Source: Allolobophora icterica (taxonomy: Eukaryota > Annelida > Clitellata > Crassiclitellata > Lumbricidae). From it: a stretch of 64,000 bases of DNA. This document shows positions 13,052 to 27,900 of the stretch, in pieces. Where the stretch lies: NCBI GenBank assembly GCA_963556255.1, contig OY744615.1, forward strand, positions 6,033,716 to 6,097,715. The letters are read 5' to 3'. Numbering within the stretch: the stretch's first letter is position 1; each line of letters starts with the position of its first letter. Under the pieces are notes generated by a model that saw only the letters and a program-made list of their open reading frames with translations, was not told where the DNA came from and did no database searches. The translations under genes were made by a program, and so were the position numbers.

Positions 13052-16000
13052 CCAAATACAACACAATAAATAAAATAAATGAAATCAATAAATATTCCCA
13101 TAACAATAACTTCTTAAAAAGTGTCTTCAGAAGCACTACTGTAATCGTCAAAACATCCAACATCACATCCAAAGCATTATTTAAAAGCTAAGCGTAGGGT
13201 GCCACCTTATTAATGAGCACTGCTTCTGTGTTGTGTCAGAGGAGTTGTCTAAAGACATTAAATGCATGAGGTTCAAGTCAAGTTACGGGAAGATCAGGGA
13301 CAGAGGAGCTGAGGGTTTCGTTTAGAAAAAAAGAGACTGGAAGGTGGAAGTAAGTATAACCAATGACGTCTGATTTTATAGAAAAACAATCCCACTTTTG
13401 GCTTAAAATTTTCCACTCCTTAGGAATCTTCCTACTTATCAGTCATTCATTAGAAATCTCTAGAGTGCCAGTGTCTAATGCACAGAGTATCTTATCAAGC
13501 GATGGCACTTTAAAACCAAGCCGTAATCAGGTCAGTCAGCTTATGGTGGTTAAGCAATCTGAAAGAGGCAAGTCTTAAGCTGAGAACAAAATGACATAAA
13601 AGCGACTGAGCAGAACGAATAGATGCAGAGTTCCAAAATTTAGGCCCAGTAATGCATAAAGCTCAATCACAAACAACAGTTCTAGTTTTAGGTATGACCA
13701 GAGAAAGATAATCAGATGACCTCGTTGAATAACGGTGTGGCTGGAGATAGGGACTGGTTTGAATTTACTGAGGTTGGCTAGAGTTCAATGCTTTATAAAC
13801 CATGAGCCCCAAGAACAGTTCTAGTTTTCAGTTATGAAATGTTGATCACTTGCCTGAATCAGCCAGCAACATCTTCACTTCGGTCACCGTAACGCTAAAC
13901 TTGTCGTAAAGACGCGACTCAATTTCTGACATTGTACACTCCTACATGCACACAACATTTTAACGTTGTAACACGTAAATAAGCAATAGAGTAGAATGTA
14001 ACACATGATTAGCGTCGCCCTTCTCCTTTATCAAGGCTGGCAATACCAGACATACGGACTTCATGCGAGCTTAAAAGATTCTTCTTAAAAGTTCCAAGCA
14101 AAGGCATCCAAACATATCTACTGTTCCTTCTAAATTGGCATAAGCTATGAAATCAAACAAAATAGAACAGTTTTCAAGTGTTGCCAAAAGTCGCAAGTAG
14201 CACCTCCTTAGCCAGAAAGACATGCAGATGGAGAGGAAGGCCATTTCAGGTAGACATCCCAACCACGGATGTCACACGACATCACATTATTATATTTAAT
14301 TAGTAACTTCTATAGTATTGGTGCACCAAACCCAAACCGTAATCCTATGGTGGATAAGGAATTTGAAAGTTCAAAGTTGAGAAGGAAATAACATAAGCAA
14401 CTGAGCAGAATGGACAAATACAGGGAGAGAGTTCCAAAAGCTAGGTCTGGCAACAGGACAAGCTCATTCAGCAGAAGGAAGAAGGTCAACTTGGTCCACA
14501 TTAATTAATGCAACCGACCTCACAAAGGCGTTTTTCATCATGTGATGCATTAACATGTCTGCTCTATCAATGACCATCTCCAGATATTTATATTTGAATA
14601 TTGTTATTAATTAGTAGCTTCTATAGGGTCTAATGATGCACAAGGCACCAAAGCCAAGCCATGATCTTTGTCCAAGGCCCATCCTCTCAGCAGATCTCCC
14701 TTGTTGGATCCATTCATTCCCTCTCACATGATCTCCACTCTTGGATGTCATCAAATCGACTTAACCTTAACTCTTCTAAGACCCAACTGATCTGGTTTGG
14801 CACTAAACAGCAACTTTCTAAACTTGATATCCCACTTCTGTCGTCAATATACCCTGCTTTTTCATTTTCATCCAGTGTTCGGGATTTGGGTGTCACCCTT
14901 GATAGTACCCTCTCGTTTTCTGAACACCTCTCCCACCTGACACGTTCCTGTTTCTATCATCTGAGGCGTTTGAGGGCTGTAAGAAGATCAGTTTCTCCTT
15001 CAGTGTTCACTACTATGGTCCATGCCTTCATTTGCTGCCGCATTGACTATTGCAATTCATTGTTTGCTGGGCTCAATAAAGCGCGCCTTTCATCTCTGCA
15101 GTCTGTTCTGAATGCGGCTACCAGGCTCATTGCCCGTTTTCCTCGCTTCTCTCACATAACTACCTTTATGACTGATGTACTTCACTGGCTTCCTGTTGCT
15201 TCCCGCATCCAATACAAGGTTCTTCTCCTGGTCTCTAGGACTCAACTGGGAAAAGCTCCTAAATACCTCTGTGACCTAATGCGCAAACCTCTATCTGCTC
15301 TGTCTTCCCGCCCTCTTCGGTCTGCTGACCGCTTTGATCTGCTTGTCCCTCGCGCAAGGACTTCGATGGCTCAGCATCGTGCTTTTGCCATCCTTGGCCC
15401 TTCCCTTTGGAATGACCTGCCCCCCTCTCTCCGTAGCAAGATATTGCTTGGGATCTCGCCTTCTTCTCTCCGCTGCCTAAAGACCTTTCTTTTCCCTCGG
15501 GGCTGACACGCTGGGAGCGCCTCTGAATAGTCTATGCTGTGAGAGGCGCTTTATAAATAATCATATAAGATAAGATAAGATAAGATAAGATGACCAGGTC
15601 AACATCCAGAAGATGAGAAATCTACCTCGAGATGAACGTGTTTTGGTTGGAGTTCACTTTCAATCTTTAGTTTGCCAAAGTCAAAGATGATGACGTTACC
15701 CCCTCTGTAACAAAACAGGAATGAGTGAGGTAGGGTAAAATGCAGGGTAAGGGAGGGTAAGTTGGCAGGGGTGGGAAAGTGAGGCTAGGTAGAGCATGGT
15801 AGTGTACTATAATTCACAAAGCACTGCATTGAAATCAGCTGGCCTATCTCTGCTAATTATGTATATTGTAATCAACATGCCTCATTACTGTATTAACATT
15901 GTATTAATGTCTTATTATTGCATAAACATTGTATTAATATGTTCTATTTTTTTTATTAATATTTCTCATTAATGTATCAACAGATATATTGGGAGTCTTG

Positions 16001-19000
16001 CTCTGCCTCATAATAAAACAGAGTTGGGCTCCATTCCCTGTGGTGGTCCAAAGCTTTGGAATTCGTTTCCCAGTTTTGTGTGTTCAGTCAGGTCACTAAT
16101 ATCATTAGAACAGAACTGAAACGTCATCTGTTTCAACCAGAAACAGATGAGACGACTTCAAACAGAACGTAAGCTCCATAGCTTGACTTCTGGTTTCTCT
16201 ATCTCTTTGTGTTTTTGACTTCTGGCTTCCTGAATTGATGACTATGACTTCACTGGATGCAACCATCGATTGCTTTATGCATCATGATAAGATTAGATTA
16301 GAAAGCAGATGTCTAGAATCGACTTCCTCTCCATCTGCAAGTCCTTCTGGGACAGTCTTCTCCCTGAGACGGCTACAGTGTAGGGACCTTGAGAAAGTTC
16401 TTCAATCACAATTGCTCAGCATCATCGATTGATGCTTCACCATTAGAGAGTGGTGATTAATAAATGCATAATAATAATAACATTGTGACCTGATGAGAAA
16501 TTTCTCAAGAAACTCGCTCCATACAAATTCGATTACATACTTATTCTTTAATTTGGTAATCAAACTGACAGACAATTACACCTTCAAATAGGCATTGATA
16601 CTAATTGAATCTAATTTAATTACTTCTATAGCACCGTTATCATAAAGTCCAAGACATCAGTCAAAAGTTTTATCTACTGTCAGCACATACTATTATTGTT
16701 AATTAGTAACTGCTGTAGCGCCAGTGTGACCTGACAAATTTGCGAACAGATCTACACCATGACAGGTATGGTAAGGCAAAGTAGGGTACGGTGGGGTAAG
16801 TGATTCTAAGGTAGATATTCAAAATGGCAGCCAAACTGAAGATAACTGAAAACTACACGAAATCCTGACCTGTGTAACGTGCCATATTCTGGAATGACAA
16901 CATAGGGAGAGCGCATGTTCACAGACAAATGCAACGTCTACAAATCATAATTTACAATCAATGTATGTACCTCAATTCTAACCTAATATAATAAAATTTT
17001 AATCTAATCTTGAAACATCCTAACTTCCTTGCGATCTTCGGCTCGCGGCCTTATGGTTGTCCCTCGCATGCGATCTTCCACGGCACAATACAGAAGTTTC
17101 GCCTATGTTGGCCCTTCTGCTTGGAACTGTCTCCCCTTGTTTCTCCGCCAAGAGCTTCTTGCCCTCTCTCCTCTCCAGTTCCGTAGACGCCTGAAAACTT
17201 TCCTTTTTGCCGGTGCCGGCATTGATGCGGGTTGAAAGCGCCGCTGATTTGAGTGGCGCTATATAAGTTTTCGGTTACAATTACAATTAATCTAAACCAA
17301 CCCACTCTAATCATGAAACATGCTAACCTCCATAGCACCATAATCATCTTGCAAAAGGCACCAATCCTGATCACATCAATTGAAACCAGAGGACTCCATA
17401 ATCTCCTCTATCTAATCGAATGACTTCTATCATAATATAAAAGGCAACAATTGGTGAATGCCTCAAGAGAAACTATAAAGTCAAACTGAAATCCTGTGGA
17501 AAGCAATAATTAGCTTAGTTTTTAATTTATTTAATTAACCAAACCGAAATTAATTTAATACTTCTAATTCAGAATCACAGACACTACCTTACCTTACCTT
17601 GCCTTATCTTGCCTTAAGTTATCTTGCCTTGCCTTATCTTGCCTTAAGTTACCTTGCCTTGCCTTGCCTTATCTTGCCTTAAGTTACCTTGCCATGCCTT
17701 GCCTTATCTTGCCTTAAGTTACCTTGCCATGCCTTATCTTGCCTTAAGTTACCTTGCCTTGCCTTATCTTGCCTTAAGTTACCTTGCCTTGCCTTGCCTT
17801 ATCTTACCTTAAGTTACTTTGCCATGCCTTATCTTGCCTTAAGTTACCTTGCCTTGCCTTATCTTGCCTAAGGTTACCTTGCCATGCCTTATCTTGCCTT
17901 AAGTTACCTTGCCTTGCCATGCCTTATCTTGCCTTAAGTTACTTTGCCTTGCCATGCCTTATCTTGCCTTAAGTTACCTTGCCTTGCCTTATCTTGCCTT
18001 AAGTTACCTTGCCTTGCCTTATCTTGCCTTAAGTTACCTTGCCTTGCCTTGCCTTATCTAGCCTTAAGTTACCTTGCCTTGCCTTATCTTGCCTTAAGTT
18101 ACCTTGCCATGCCTTGCCTTATCTTGCCTTAAGTTACCTTGCCATGCCTTATCTTGCCTTAAGTTACCTTGCCTTGCCTTATCTTGCCTTAAGTTACCTT
18201 GCCTTGCCTTGCCTTATCTTGCCTTAAGTTACTTTGCCTTGCCATGCCTTATCTTGCCTTAAGTTACCTTGCCTTGCCTTGCCTTATCTTGCCTTAAGTT
18301 ACCTTGCCTTGCCTTGCCTTATCTTGCCTTAAGTTACCTTGCCTTGCCTTGCCTTATCTTGCCTTAAGTTACTTTGCCTTGCCTTACCTTGCTTTGCTGT
18401 AACTAACATTGCATTGCCTTAACTTACCTTACTTTTTATTTGGCTAATTATAATTATCTGTTGATTGGCAATTCTCCAGACTGCTTGATATCTGGCTAAA
18501 TGCATCACATAAACGTTCCGATACACACACACCCACACACATTCGTTATGCTAGTTCCTACCTTATGTTGTTCGATCGCGTGCTGAAGGCCGGCTCGGCT
18601 GATCTGAGCGAAATGATCGAAGCCAGCCTGTGCAATGGCCTTAACGTCCTTTGTCGTGATGTGAGGGACTTGGAAAAAGGCCACAATCTCTGTCACAGCG
18701 TGCTACGCAGTAACAGAAAATCAGTGAACCATAAACTCATTATTATCATTATTATTAAATTTTAAATTTTTTAACCCTAAGGATAAAATCCAGAGGGCAT
18801 AGAAAAATACTTGAGGATGGCTAGTAGCAGTTATTATTGTAATAATAATTATTACTATTAATACTATTGCTATTACTAGTAATATTATTATTACAATTGT
18901 TGTTGCTGTTGTTATTATTATTTTAACACTTTAACGATGAGCGTGCACTAAAATGTATGGAAAACTAATCCCTCTCGTCAATAAAGGGTTAAAGTCTTCA

Positions 19001-22000
19001 TAAAGTCAAGACCAGTTAACGATAGGAAACCAAGATGATTGCCGTTCTTGGGGTTTGGTGCACGATCAACTGATGTTTGATCGACTGAAGGTGTGGTAAC
19101 AGTTACAAATGAATATTAATTAGTTACTAATGAATATTAATAAAAAATCTGACCCATCTGCAGCCATCCAATTTCTCTCAACTTAAACACATCCCTCTAT
19201 GAACACTCTTCTACCTCCTTCCCACTCTGGTCTCTCGACAAACGAAGCTAGTAGTTGGTACGATATCCAGGGAAACCCTTCTGACTTGACGCAGTGCTCA
19301 AAAATATAATAATAATAATAATAATCTGTTCTTTAATTAGGCGCCTGCAAATGCACTGCGCTGTACAGTGAACATACATAGGCCTATAGTAGAAACGGCA
19401 GCCACACAGGGTGCCTTACATACATGTATACAGTAGAAGCACATGATAACAGTTTTACAGGAGTCGAATACAACTGTTTAAGCGGCAGGCACATGGCGCC
19501 AATCATTTAACCACTGCCACCTAGCGAGTGGAAGGTTGAATAAACCTTACTGGGGTCTACCGGGTTCGATCTTGGTACCTTCAGCTCTTCACGCCACGTG
19601 AGTTGTAGGTTTTGATTTACTTAACGCCCCCCCTCATAGGCTGGCGCCTTGCATTTAGCTCTTAGAAACTGAGGATATGACTTGAATCAAAACCTACAAC
19701 TCACGTGGGACACGGTAGCCATGTAACACATAGAGTATGGGTTCGATCCTCCTCCTCCTCCTCTGAGATGGTTACTGTGTACTACAGTGTGTAGGGACCT
19801 TGAGCAAGTCCTTCAGTGCCATTGACTGATGTTGTCATTGGTGCTTAGTAAATGCATAATAATAATAACTCACCTCATCGTAAACCACTTCAACCGGCTG
19901 AATGTTCAGCTTGGCTGCAAAGTCAGCTTCGACTTGAGGTGGACTCTTGTCAAACTCCAGACTGAACACTTGAGTTACAACAGATGGCGCTGTAGGAAAA
20001 AACCAAAACACTTCTTCCCATAATCAAAATAAAATCCAGAAAAAACTTCTATGGCACAGTATTCATAATGCACAAGGTATCAATACACACTCTAAAGTCA
20101 GAAGCCATTGGACTAAGTTAAGGAGTATAAATAACCCCAAAAAGATGGGGCTTCATATAACTTGCAGTGTGGAATGAAAAAGCGAGTTCCAGAGTCTTAG
20201 GCCAACAACCATGTGTATTTTTATCATTATCTTCATTTTTACCATTGTATGTTTATCACTAATAATTAATGTAACACAATACAATACAACTGTATTACAA
20301 ACAACTCCTTCCAAAGTTGAGAAGTGCATAAATGACCATACAACAGAACACCAATGGTGCAGTGAAGGACTTTTTCAAGGTCCCTACACAGTAACCGTCT
20401 GAGAGGAGGAGGAGGCTGACACCCATACTCTCCACCCATACTCTCCAACAATGTACAATTATGTAGCGCCTTTCCACATCTACGAATGCAACATAATGTA
20501 AAGAGATGACTCAAAGTGCCATTGCATAGAAATACATCTGTCCACAAGAAATATCAAACATGAAATTCAGATTTATTATGCCGTCTTAAAACGACAGAAC
20601 TGAAAGAGCAGATATCAAAATTAAACAACTGACTATAAACTGAGATCATTGATGTAACAATCGGAACCAGTTCGTGCTCCACGGAAACTCCCTCCACGAT
20701 GAAACTGTCCGTTTTCGCACACACCCTTCAACAAAACAACAAACGAAATAACAGAAAATTCACATTCATTCATTCAGGGCATTTATATAGCGCCTCTCCA
20801 AGATAACTACTCCAAGGCACTTCCAGCCCAACCCCAGCGGAAAAAGAACAGTTTTCCAGACTGTTTGTAGAAAGTGCATGCAGAATTCCAAGCTAAGACA
20901 AGGTCGAAGGACTTTGTTCCAAGTGGATGGCTTAAACATGGAAAAAGCGTGACGCTGCAACGTCGAGGTGCGTGCAAAGGAACAACTAATTTCGCCCTAG
21001 CAGGAACGAAGATTTCTCCGGTCACCCAAACCTGAAATGGACCAGCACAGTTTGTGTAAGTGGCCCACGGTATTCACCAATTGGGTATTGCCACACCCAA
21101 ATAAAAATCTTAAATTCAATAGATCTGGTAATTAAAAAGTTTAATGCAATTCATAACTTCACAATAATGTTTAACGTCTCCACTCCAGAAACGGATGAGT
21201 CAAAGCTAATCAAATCAAATCTAATGACTTCTATAGGGCCGTTATCATAATGTGTAAAGCATCAATCGATGGCGCTTCAAGTTCAATCATTTTCACAAAG
21301 TCATAATACATTGGAGAAGCCAAAGCCAGGACGATATCCAAACAGTCAGAAAATGCTGAAGTCAGGCCACAGACAAACTATGGCTATTCCTACCAGAATA
21401 TCATTTTGTTTTGCTGGCTTTTGAAACTATGGGCTCTATTAACAATGCTCTCTCACACAAGTATCTGGAGATGGAAGAGAAACCATGCCATCTTTTCCAG
21501 CACCTATCAATTGCGATGCAAAGCTTTAATGCTGTGGCCTTTCGCAACACTTTTTCCCAGCTGGATCGACTCCCGTAACCCCCTCTAAGGCGGCGCCTTG
21601 CATGGGTGCCAAACCGTGTGTTTAATTAAGATATTGATTGTACTTTCATGTTTCAATGTAATCTTACTGCGTCTGTCGGTTTGAAATACTAAAGAATATA
21701 AAAAAAAATTAACAACCAAAAATTATTTAATTAATTAATATCTAAGTCACCGAGGATTATATGTGCCTTGGTGCAAAAAATAAAAATAAAACAAATAATA
21801 AACAATAAACAAGCAATAAACAAAAAACAACAATAAACAATAAACATTTACTTGATGTTCAATAGCAACAGTAAAAATGTCTCTTCCCTACCTGAAGCCA
21901 TCCGATTCTGGTCTGTTGTCGCAGTTCAGAGCGAACTGCGTCAAGGAAACTTTGAGAACCTCTTTACCGTAGTTGATCAGAGACCAGGAGCACGACTGAA

Positions 22001-24929
22001 GGTTGAAGACAACTTTGTGCGAGATGAACTACGTGGAAAAACACCATCAACGAGTCGATGTAACTGTAATGTAACTCTGACAAATTTCTCAGCACCACAT
22101 AAAAGCTGTATCTTGGGACATGGTAGTTGATTGGTTAGAGCATTTGAGCTACAACACGGAAAGTACGCATTCAATCCTCCACTCTGACTACAATCTCACT
22201 TGAAGCGACCATGCTTTGTGTGTTATTGATAAAGGCGCTACACAAGTCCTTTTGGTGATGACCTGATTCCAACTTGATGTGCCATCGGTTGATACCTTGT
22301 GTATTAGACATTGGAACGATATAAATTAATAATTAAAAATAATGATGATGAGGATGGTCACAATAATGATGATTACGATGAAGGCAGTAGTAGTAGTAGT
22401 AGTAGCAGCAGCAGCAGCAGCAGTAGTAGCCATAGTAGTAGTCATAGTCGTCAATACTAGTCATAGTAGTTGTTAGCCCTTCATTCTAGTTCCTTGGAGT
22501 CTGTACCTCGGAGGAATGTTGGCATGTTCTGTTCTGATCATATCCGATGCTCTTGAAGAGTTGTTGATGTTCCTCCGTCTGCAAATGATTCAACCACTGA
22601 GGAAGGTTATCAGCTGCAGGTACATCCGGAGAGATGATCATCTCTTCTTCATCTGAACTGTCATCTGCTGTGCTCGACCACCACCATGAAAACCAACTCT
22701 TTGCTGGCTTCTGCTTCTTCACTCGCGCTGGAGACTCCTTGGCGACCTGCAAACGGTTTCACTTCATTTATTATGCGAATACCTTAATCTTAAAATTTAT
22801 AAAGCACCACATGAAAGCTAAGCGCAGGGCAACAGCTTATACATGAGTATTGCAAGCAGTATTACTAACTAATCTGTAAGCCATTCAACAAATAATAATT
22901 CTAATAAAACAGTATGGCAAGGTATTAAAGGTAAGGAAAGGCTAAGTAAGGTATGGTATGATAAGGCAATTCAAGGTAAGGTAAGATAAGGTGCTGTAAG
23001 GTTATAAGATAAGTTAAGGTAAGATAAATATATGGTAATGTAATTCAAGCAAAGGTAAGGTATTCAACATAAGGCAAGGAAAGGTAAGGTTTATAGCATA
23101 ATGTAAAATTTAAATAGTAATAACAATCACTCAGCCTATCTAGGCAGGAAGAGCCATTCGAAATGTAAAGCTTTAACCTATGGACATAATTCTGAAATCC
23201 TAAGCATTCATGCCCACCTTGTGCAAAAAGTAATCTACACATGAAAACCATTACAGATAGAACCTCAAGTTTTGCGTGTTCTCGGGCCATTGTGATGTTT
23301 GCTTCGTCGAGGTTCATCTCAAGGTTCAACAAATCGTTCTTCAGTTTCTCATCTCGTCTCACCAAATACTTCTTGTACAAATCCTTGTACTGTCTGTACT
23401 TCTTCCTGCAAAGTCCAACCGAAAATACTCCTAAGAAACGAGAAGCTGCTTCATTTCCTGCGTTTCAGAGCACGGCTGCAGTTTCTAAAGCTATTTTAGA
23501 GCAAGGCTGCATTTTGTAAAGCACTTTAATTTATATAGCTCCACATCCAGAGAAACTCCTCAGAGTACTACCCACCTAACAACACAAAACCATGAAAAAA
23601 ACCGCTTTTAAACACTTGAGAAGGCAAGGGAAAGCCAAGGGTTGCCAGGCAGACAATTTCAGACAGATGCGTCACAAGGTTCAGCAGTGCTAAGGATGCA
23701 CGAAAATTACACATGACCCATGAACTGATCAAGTAATTCGGTGCTAAAACCATCGGATACATTAGGGATTTTGATTGCTTGTGAAAAGACTTGATACATG
23801 CATCTATATATGCACGTATGTATGTATATATGTATGTATGTATGTATGTGTATGCATGTGTGTATATTTATGTATTGAAGTATGTATGTTTGCATATATG
23901 TATATTGTATATGTATGGATGCATCAAAGCATTTATGTAGCACATTTAGATGGCTGGCAATATACCTGTGCTCTTGAATCCTTCCCCACGAGTAAGGTCG
24001 TATGAATTCTTCGCAGATGGCCGTCTTGGCGTAGATCCACCAGTCTCGGTAATGACCTTTGACCTCAAGTGTTTTCTTGTACTTCCTGTAACGCTGATTG
24101 ACGGTCATCATTCGAAACACTTCATAAATGCTGAAGACGCTCAGAAACTGAAAACAATTTAATCATTCATTAATAGGTCCTTTTTCCCAGACTTACAATT
24201 ATTCAACTAGGTCATCTGAATGAGTCTGGTCATGAAGGAAGTCCAAGAAGATGCAGAAACAGCCTACAGAGGAAATGAGTCCAGGAAAGGATGAGTTTCT
24301 AGTCGAGATCTGAATGCCAAAACAGACTTTACAGAGCAAATGATGCCAGACGAGAGATCCAGAGTCTATAGCGCCATTGACAGATAATGCGCACCTGCCG
24401 AGAATTGTGCTTGTCCACGAAACAGCCAGACTAAGAGAGTCTGAAGAGTAGAAAGGAGTCTGGGAGTTGGCACATGCCGAGGATAGTAAGGTTGGCTGAA
24501 AAGTTATTCACTTTATATCAGTTAACACAGGGGTTCTCAAACTTCATTTTTATTGTACCCCCAGGTAAAAAAATCGAGTGTTGGCGTACCCCCAGCCAAG
24601 GCGTACCCCTTAGCGACACTTGGCGTACCCCTAGGGGTACGCGTACCACCGCTTGAGAACCCCTGACTTAACATAACACAACATAACAGAGGTTTTAAGT
24701 GATTCCGAAGACATGCAATCTATGTTAGAACCACTGCAGGTTAACCTGGAATGCTTAACAGTCCATCCTTCCTATAGCTTCAACTTAAAGCTGTGATCCA
24801 CTGGGACGGTACTATCATCCAAACCATTCCACAAGTCTACAACTTTGGCACTGATCAAAGTTTCTGCTGCATATGCCATGGATTTAGTTCTATTAACTTG
24901 CGCTGTATAAATCGTAATATAGAAATAAC

Positions 24930-24986
<57 letters not shown>

Positions 24987-27900
24987 ACTGCTTTCTACTC
25001 TTCAGACTCTGTTAGTCTTTTAATTAATATTTAAGTCCCCGAGGGATCATAATTATGTACCTTGGGGCATAAAAAAATAATTATAATAATAATAATAATG
25101 TTCATTTTGGTTTCTTAAATAATTTAAATAACTGAAGTGGTAAAGTACTAAAAATAGTCAAACAGAAGCGATTTTCCACCTGCTGCCTGGAGAAGAGGAT
25201 TTCCAGTTCTTCCATCATTACATTCGCCACAAGAAGTGGAATCTGATTCTGCTCGTCCTTATTCAAGATCAGATTAGCGCTTGTTGAAATTGGTCGCAAA
25301 ACTAAAACACAGATAAGACAAATACTGATTAAAATATCCAATTTTAATTCATTCTCTGGTAACCAACAGCTTTGGATATTCTTGTTTCCTAATCTCATTT
25401 AATCAAGTAATGACTTCTATAATGCCGCTATAATAATGCTTAAGGAATTCTGTTGGTGCAAACAGGTCAGACAAAAGGTCGGTATGCAAGACCTAGGACC
25501 TAAAAGAAATGGATGAACATGGTCCTGAGAGCAGAGGTCAATCAGGGATAGACCCATATAGAACGGTCACAGAACCTAAGACTCAAAGGACTGGTCTATG
25601 AACCAAGGAACCATAAGGAATATAGACCTAAGTAAGATACAAGGATGATGGAGGAGCTATATAAATAACCATATAATAATAATGCACGATTACTTCATAA
25701 CAACCTTCGGTCTTTCTGGTAACTGGACTATGAGTTTCACTTGACACCTCTTAATAAGCTAGCTTTAAAGTAGCGCTTTAGGAATTTGAGGTTTATAATT
25801 ACGATTACGAAGATTCACTTTAGCCAAAACGCTCGCAAACTCTGTCAGTTATCAGTGTTGCCAAAAGCACTATGTAAACCACCATCTGCTGCCTCAATCA
25901 ATCTCAATTATCTATAACCCCTCTGGCTTTCCAGTCCAAATTAAATTCTTGCCTGTTCAAGAATTCTTACCCTGATTCATCCAGTCCCCACCTTCCAATC
26001 TCTCTCATCCTGCCTTAGAGGCTCCACTGCCTCCTTCTCTCCTTGGTCTTCTGGCAACCGGACTTCGTTCCTCGCTTGGTATCTCTCGACAACCCCTCTG
26101 ACATGACTCAGTGCTTGTGAATTTGCTGGTGCCCTGTGCTTAGTTTTCAAGCAGCTCTTAATAAATTTGGAGTTTACGATTACGAATATTAATACGATTT
26201 AGGGCCCTCAAGGAATGTACAGCAACCTGAATAAGTGCTGAGGGTGCTAAGACCTAACAACAGACAGACAGACAAACAGACATACAAACAAACATACATA
26301 CAGACATAGATAGAGAGATACAGTCAAAGAAGGGACAAGACATTGAGATGCTCACAGAATTCAAAGTCTTCTTCTCCAATTCTATGAGTGTTGATCGAAG
26401 TCTTCAACTGACTCTACAAAGACCAAAGACACAAATACGTAAGGTAACGTAAAGTAAAAGCAAGTTAAAGCAGTCTTGTTGTCAAGACCTTAAACCTCAA
26501 GACCAAGACCAAGACCAAGACCTTGAACCTCAAGACCAAGACCAAGACCAAGACCTTGAACCTCGAGACCAAGACCAAGACCAAGACCTTGAACCTCGAG
26601 ACCAAGACCAAGACCAAGACCTTGAACCTCAAGACCAAGACCAAGACCAAGACCAAGACCCAAAAAAATCGAAATCAGGTCAAGACTTCTAAAAATTGTC
26701 AAGTCAGAATATTCGCTATTTTAATGAAACATGAGTCTTTTATTTTATTCAAGCAAATTAACTTTAAATGAAAACTGCAGAGAAATCCGAATTTGTATTC
26801 AAAAGTCCTTCATGCAACCTCTTATACCAAATGCCTTTTGTATTTTATAAAAACCAATTTGCTCAGAATTTTCTGACAAAGACGTGCCTGGTGGGCCTCA
26901 TAAAAATTCCACCATGTAAAAAAATACGTTCTACAGGTGCTGAAGTCGCTGACACACACAGAAGCTTTTCAAGCACTGGATGTAAATGTACAGATAGTGA
27001 GTCTTTTTTAAATCTTCCCATGGTTTATCATACCGTCTGATACAGAATAACTGTTGCTGCTGCCAATGGGTTTTCCTGACCAACATGACTTGTATCCATC
27101 CATAGATATTGGTCGTATGATGCATGCAGGCTTGTTACAGAATTCTTGAGTTCTGTTAAATGACTGTTCATATTAACAGCCGGTCTTGGTCTTGGTCTTG
27201 CGAGACCAAGACCAAGACCTTGAACCTCAAGACCAAGACCAAGACCAAGACCTTGAACCTCAAGACCAAGACCAAGACCAAGACCTTGAACCTCAAGACC
27301 AAGACCAAGACCAAGACTTTTAAAAACGAACTCGAGTGCACTCGAGACCAAGACCTTGGTCTCGAGGACAACAAGACTGAGTTAAAGTAAGATAAGATAA
27401 TATGGGGTAAGATAAGTTAATTTAAGGTAAGTTAATGTATGGTAGGTGTTCTGAAGGTGTTGAATAAACCTGACTTTCTTGTTTTTATGATTCCACTGAT
27501 GAGTGTCAGTTAAGGGAATGACTTAAATGAAGTTTGACTTTGGTGTTCATTAATTTATTATTTATTTATTATTATTACGTGTTTATTAAGTGCCACTATC
27601 TAATGACCAAGCATCAATGTGTGTTAGTTAGACTCTGTTAGAGGACTGACGCATACGATTTCGAGTTTGGTGTTGAAGTTGGGAGATCGTTAATGAGACC
27701 ATTTAACAGCGACAGCTCAATCTACTTCTCCACTTCTCCAATGTTTAGTAGTTACAAGTTTGTAGTTCATTTCGCTTCGAATCCGTAGGGTAGAGTGGGT
27801 AGAGTATGGACTGGCAGGGTAGGTATAGTAAGGTAAGGCCGGATACGGTAATGGCAGGGTAAGGTAGGGTAGGATATGGTAGAGTAGGGCAAGGTATGGT

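Noticed and set aside
17583..18425. CRISPR-like regular array
   Set aside because: Units are contiguous variants of one sequence with no unique spacers, in a eukaryotic intron.
26465..27390. ORFs with GLGLGLEVQ or KTKTLNL repeats
   Set aside because: They are frames of the GACCAA minisatellite inside a transposon.
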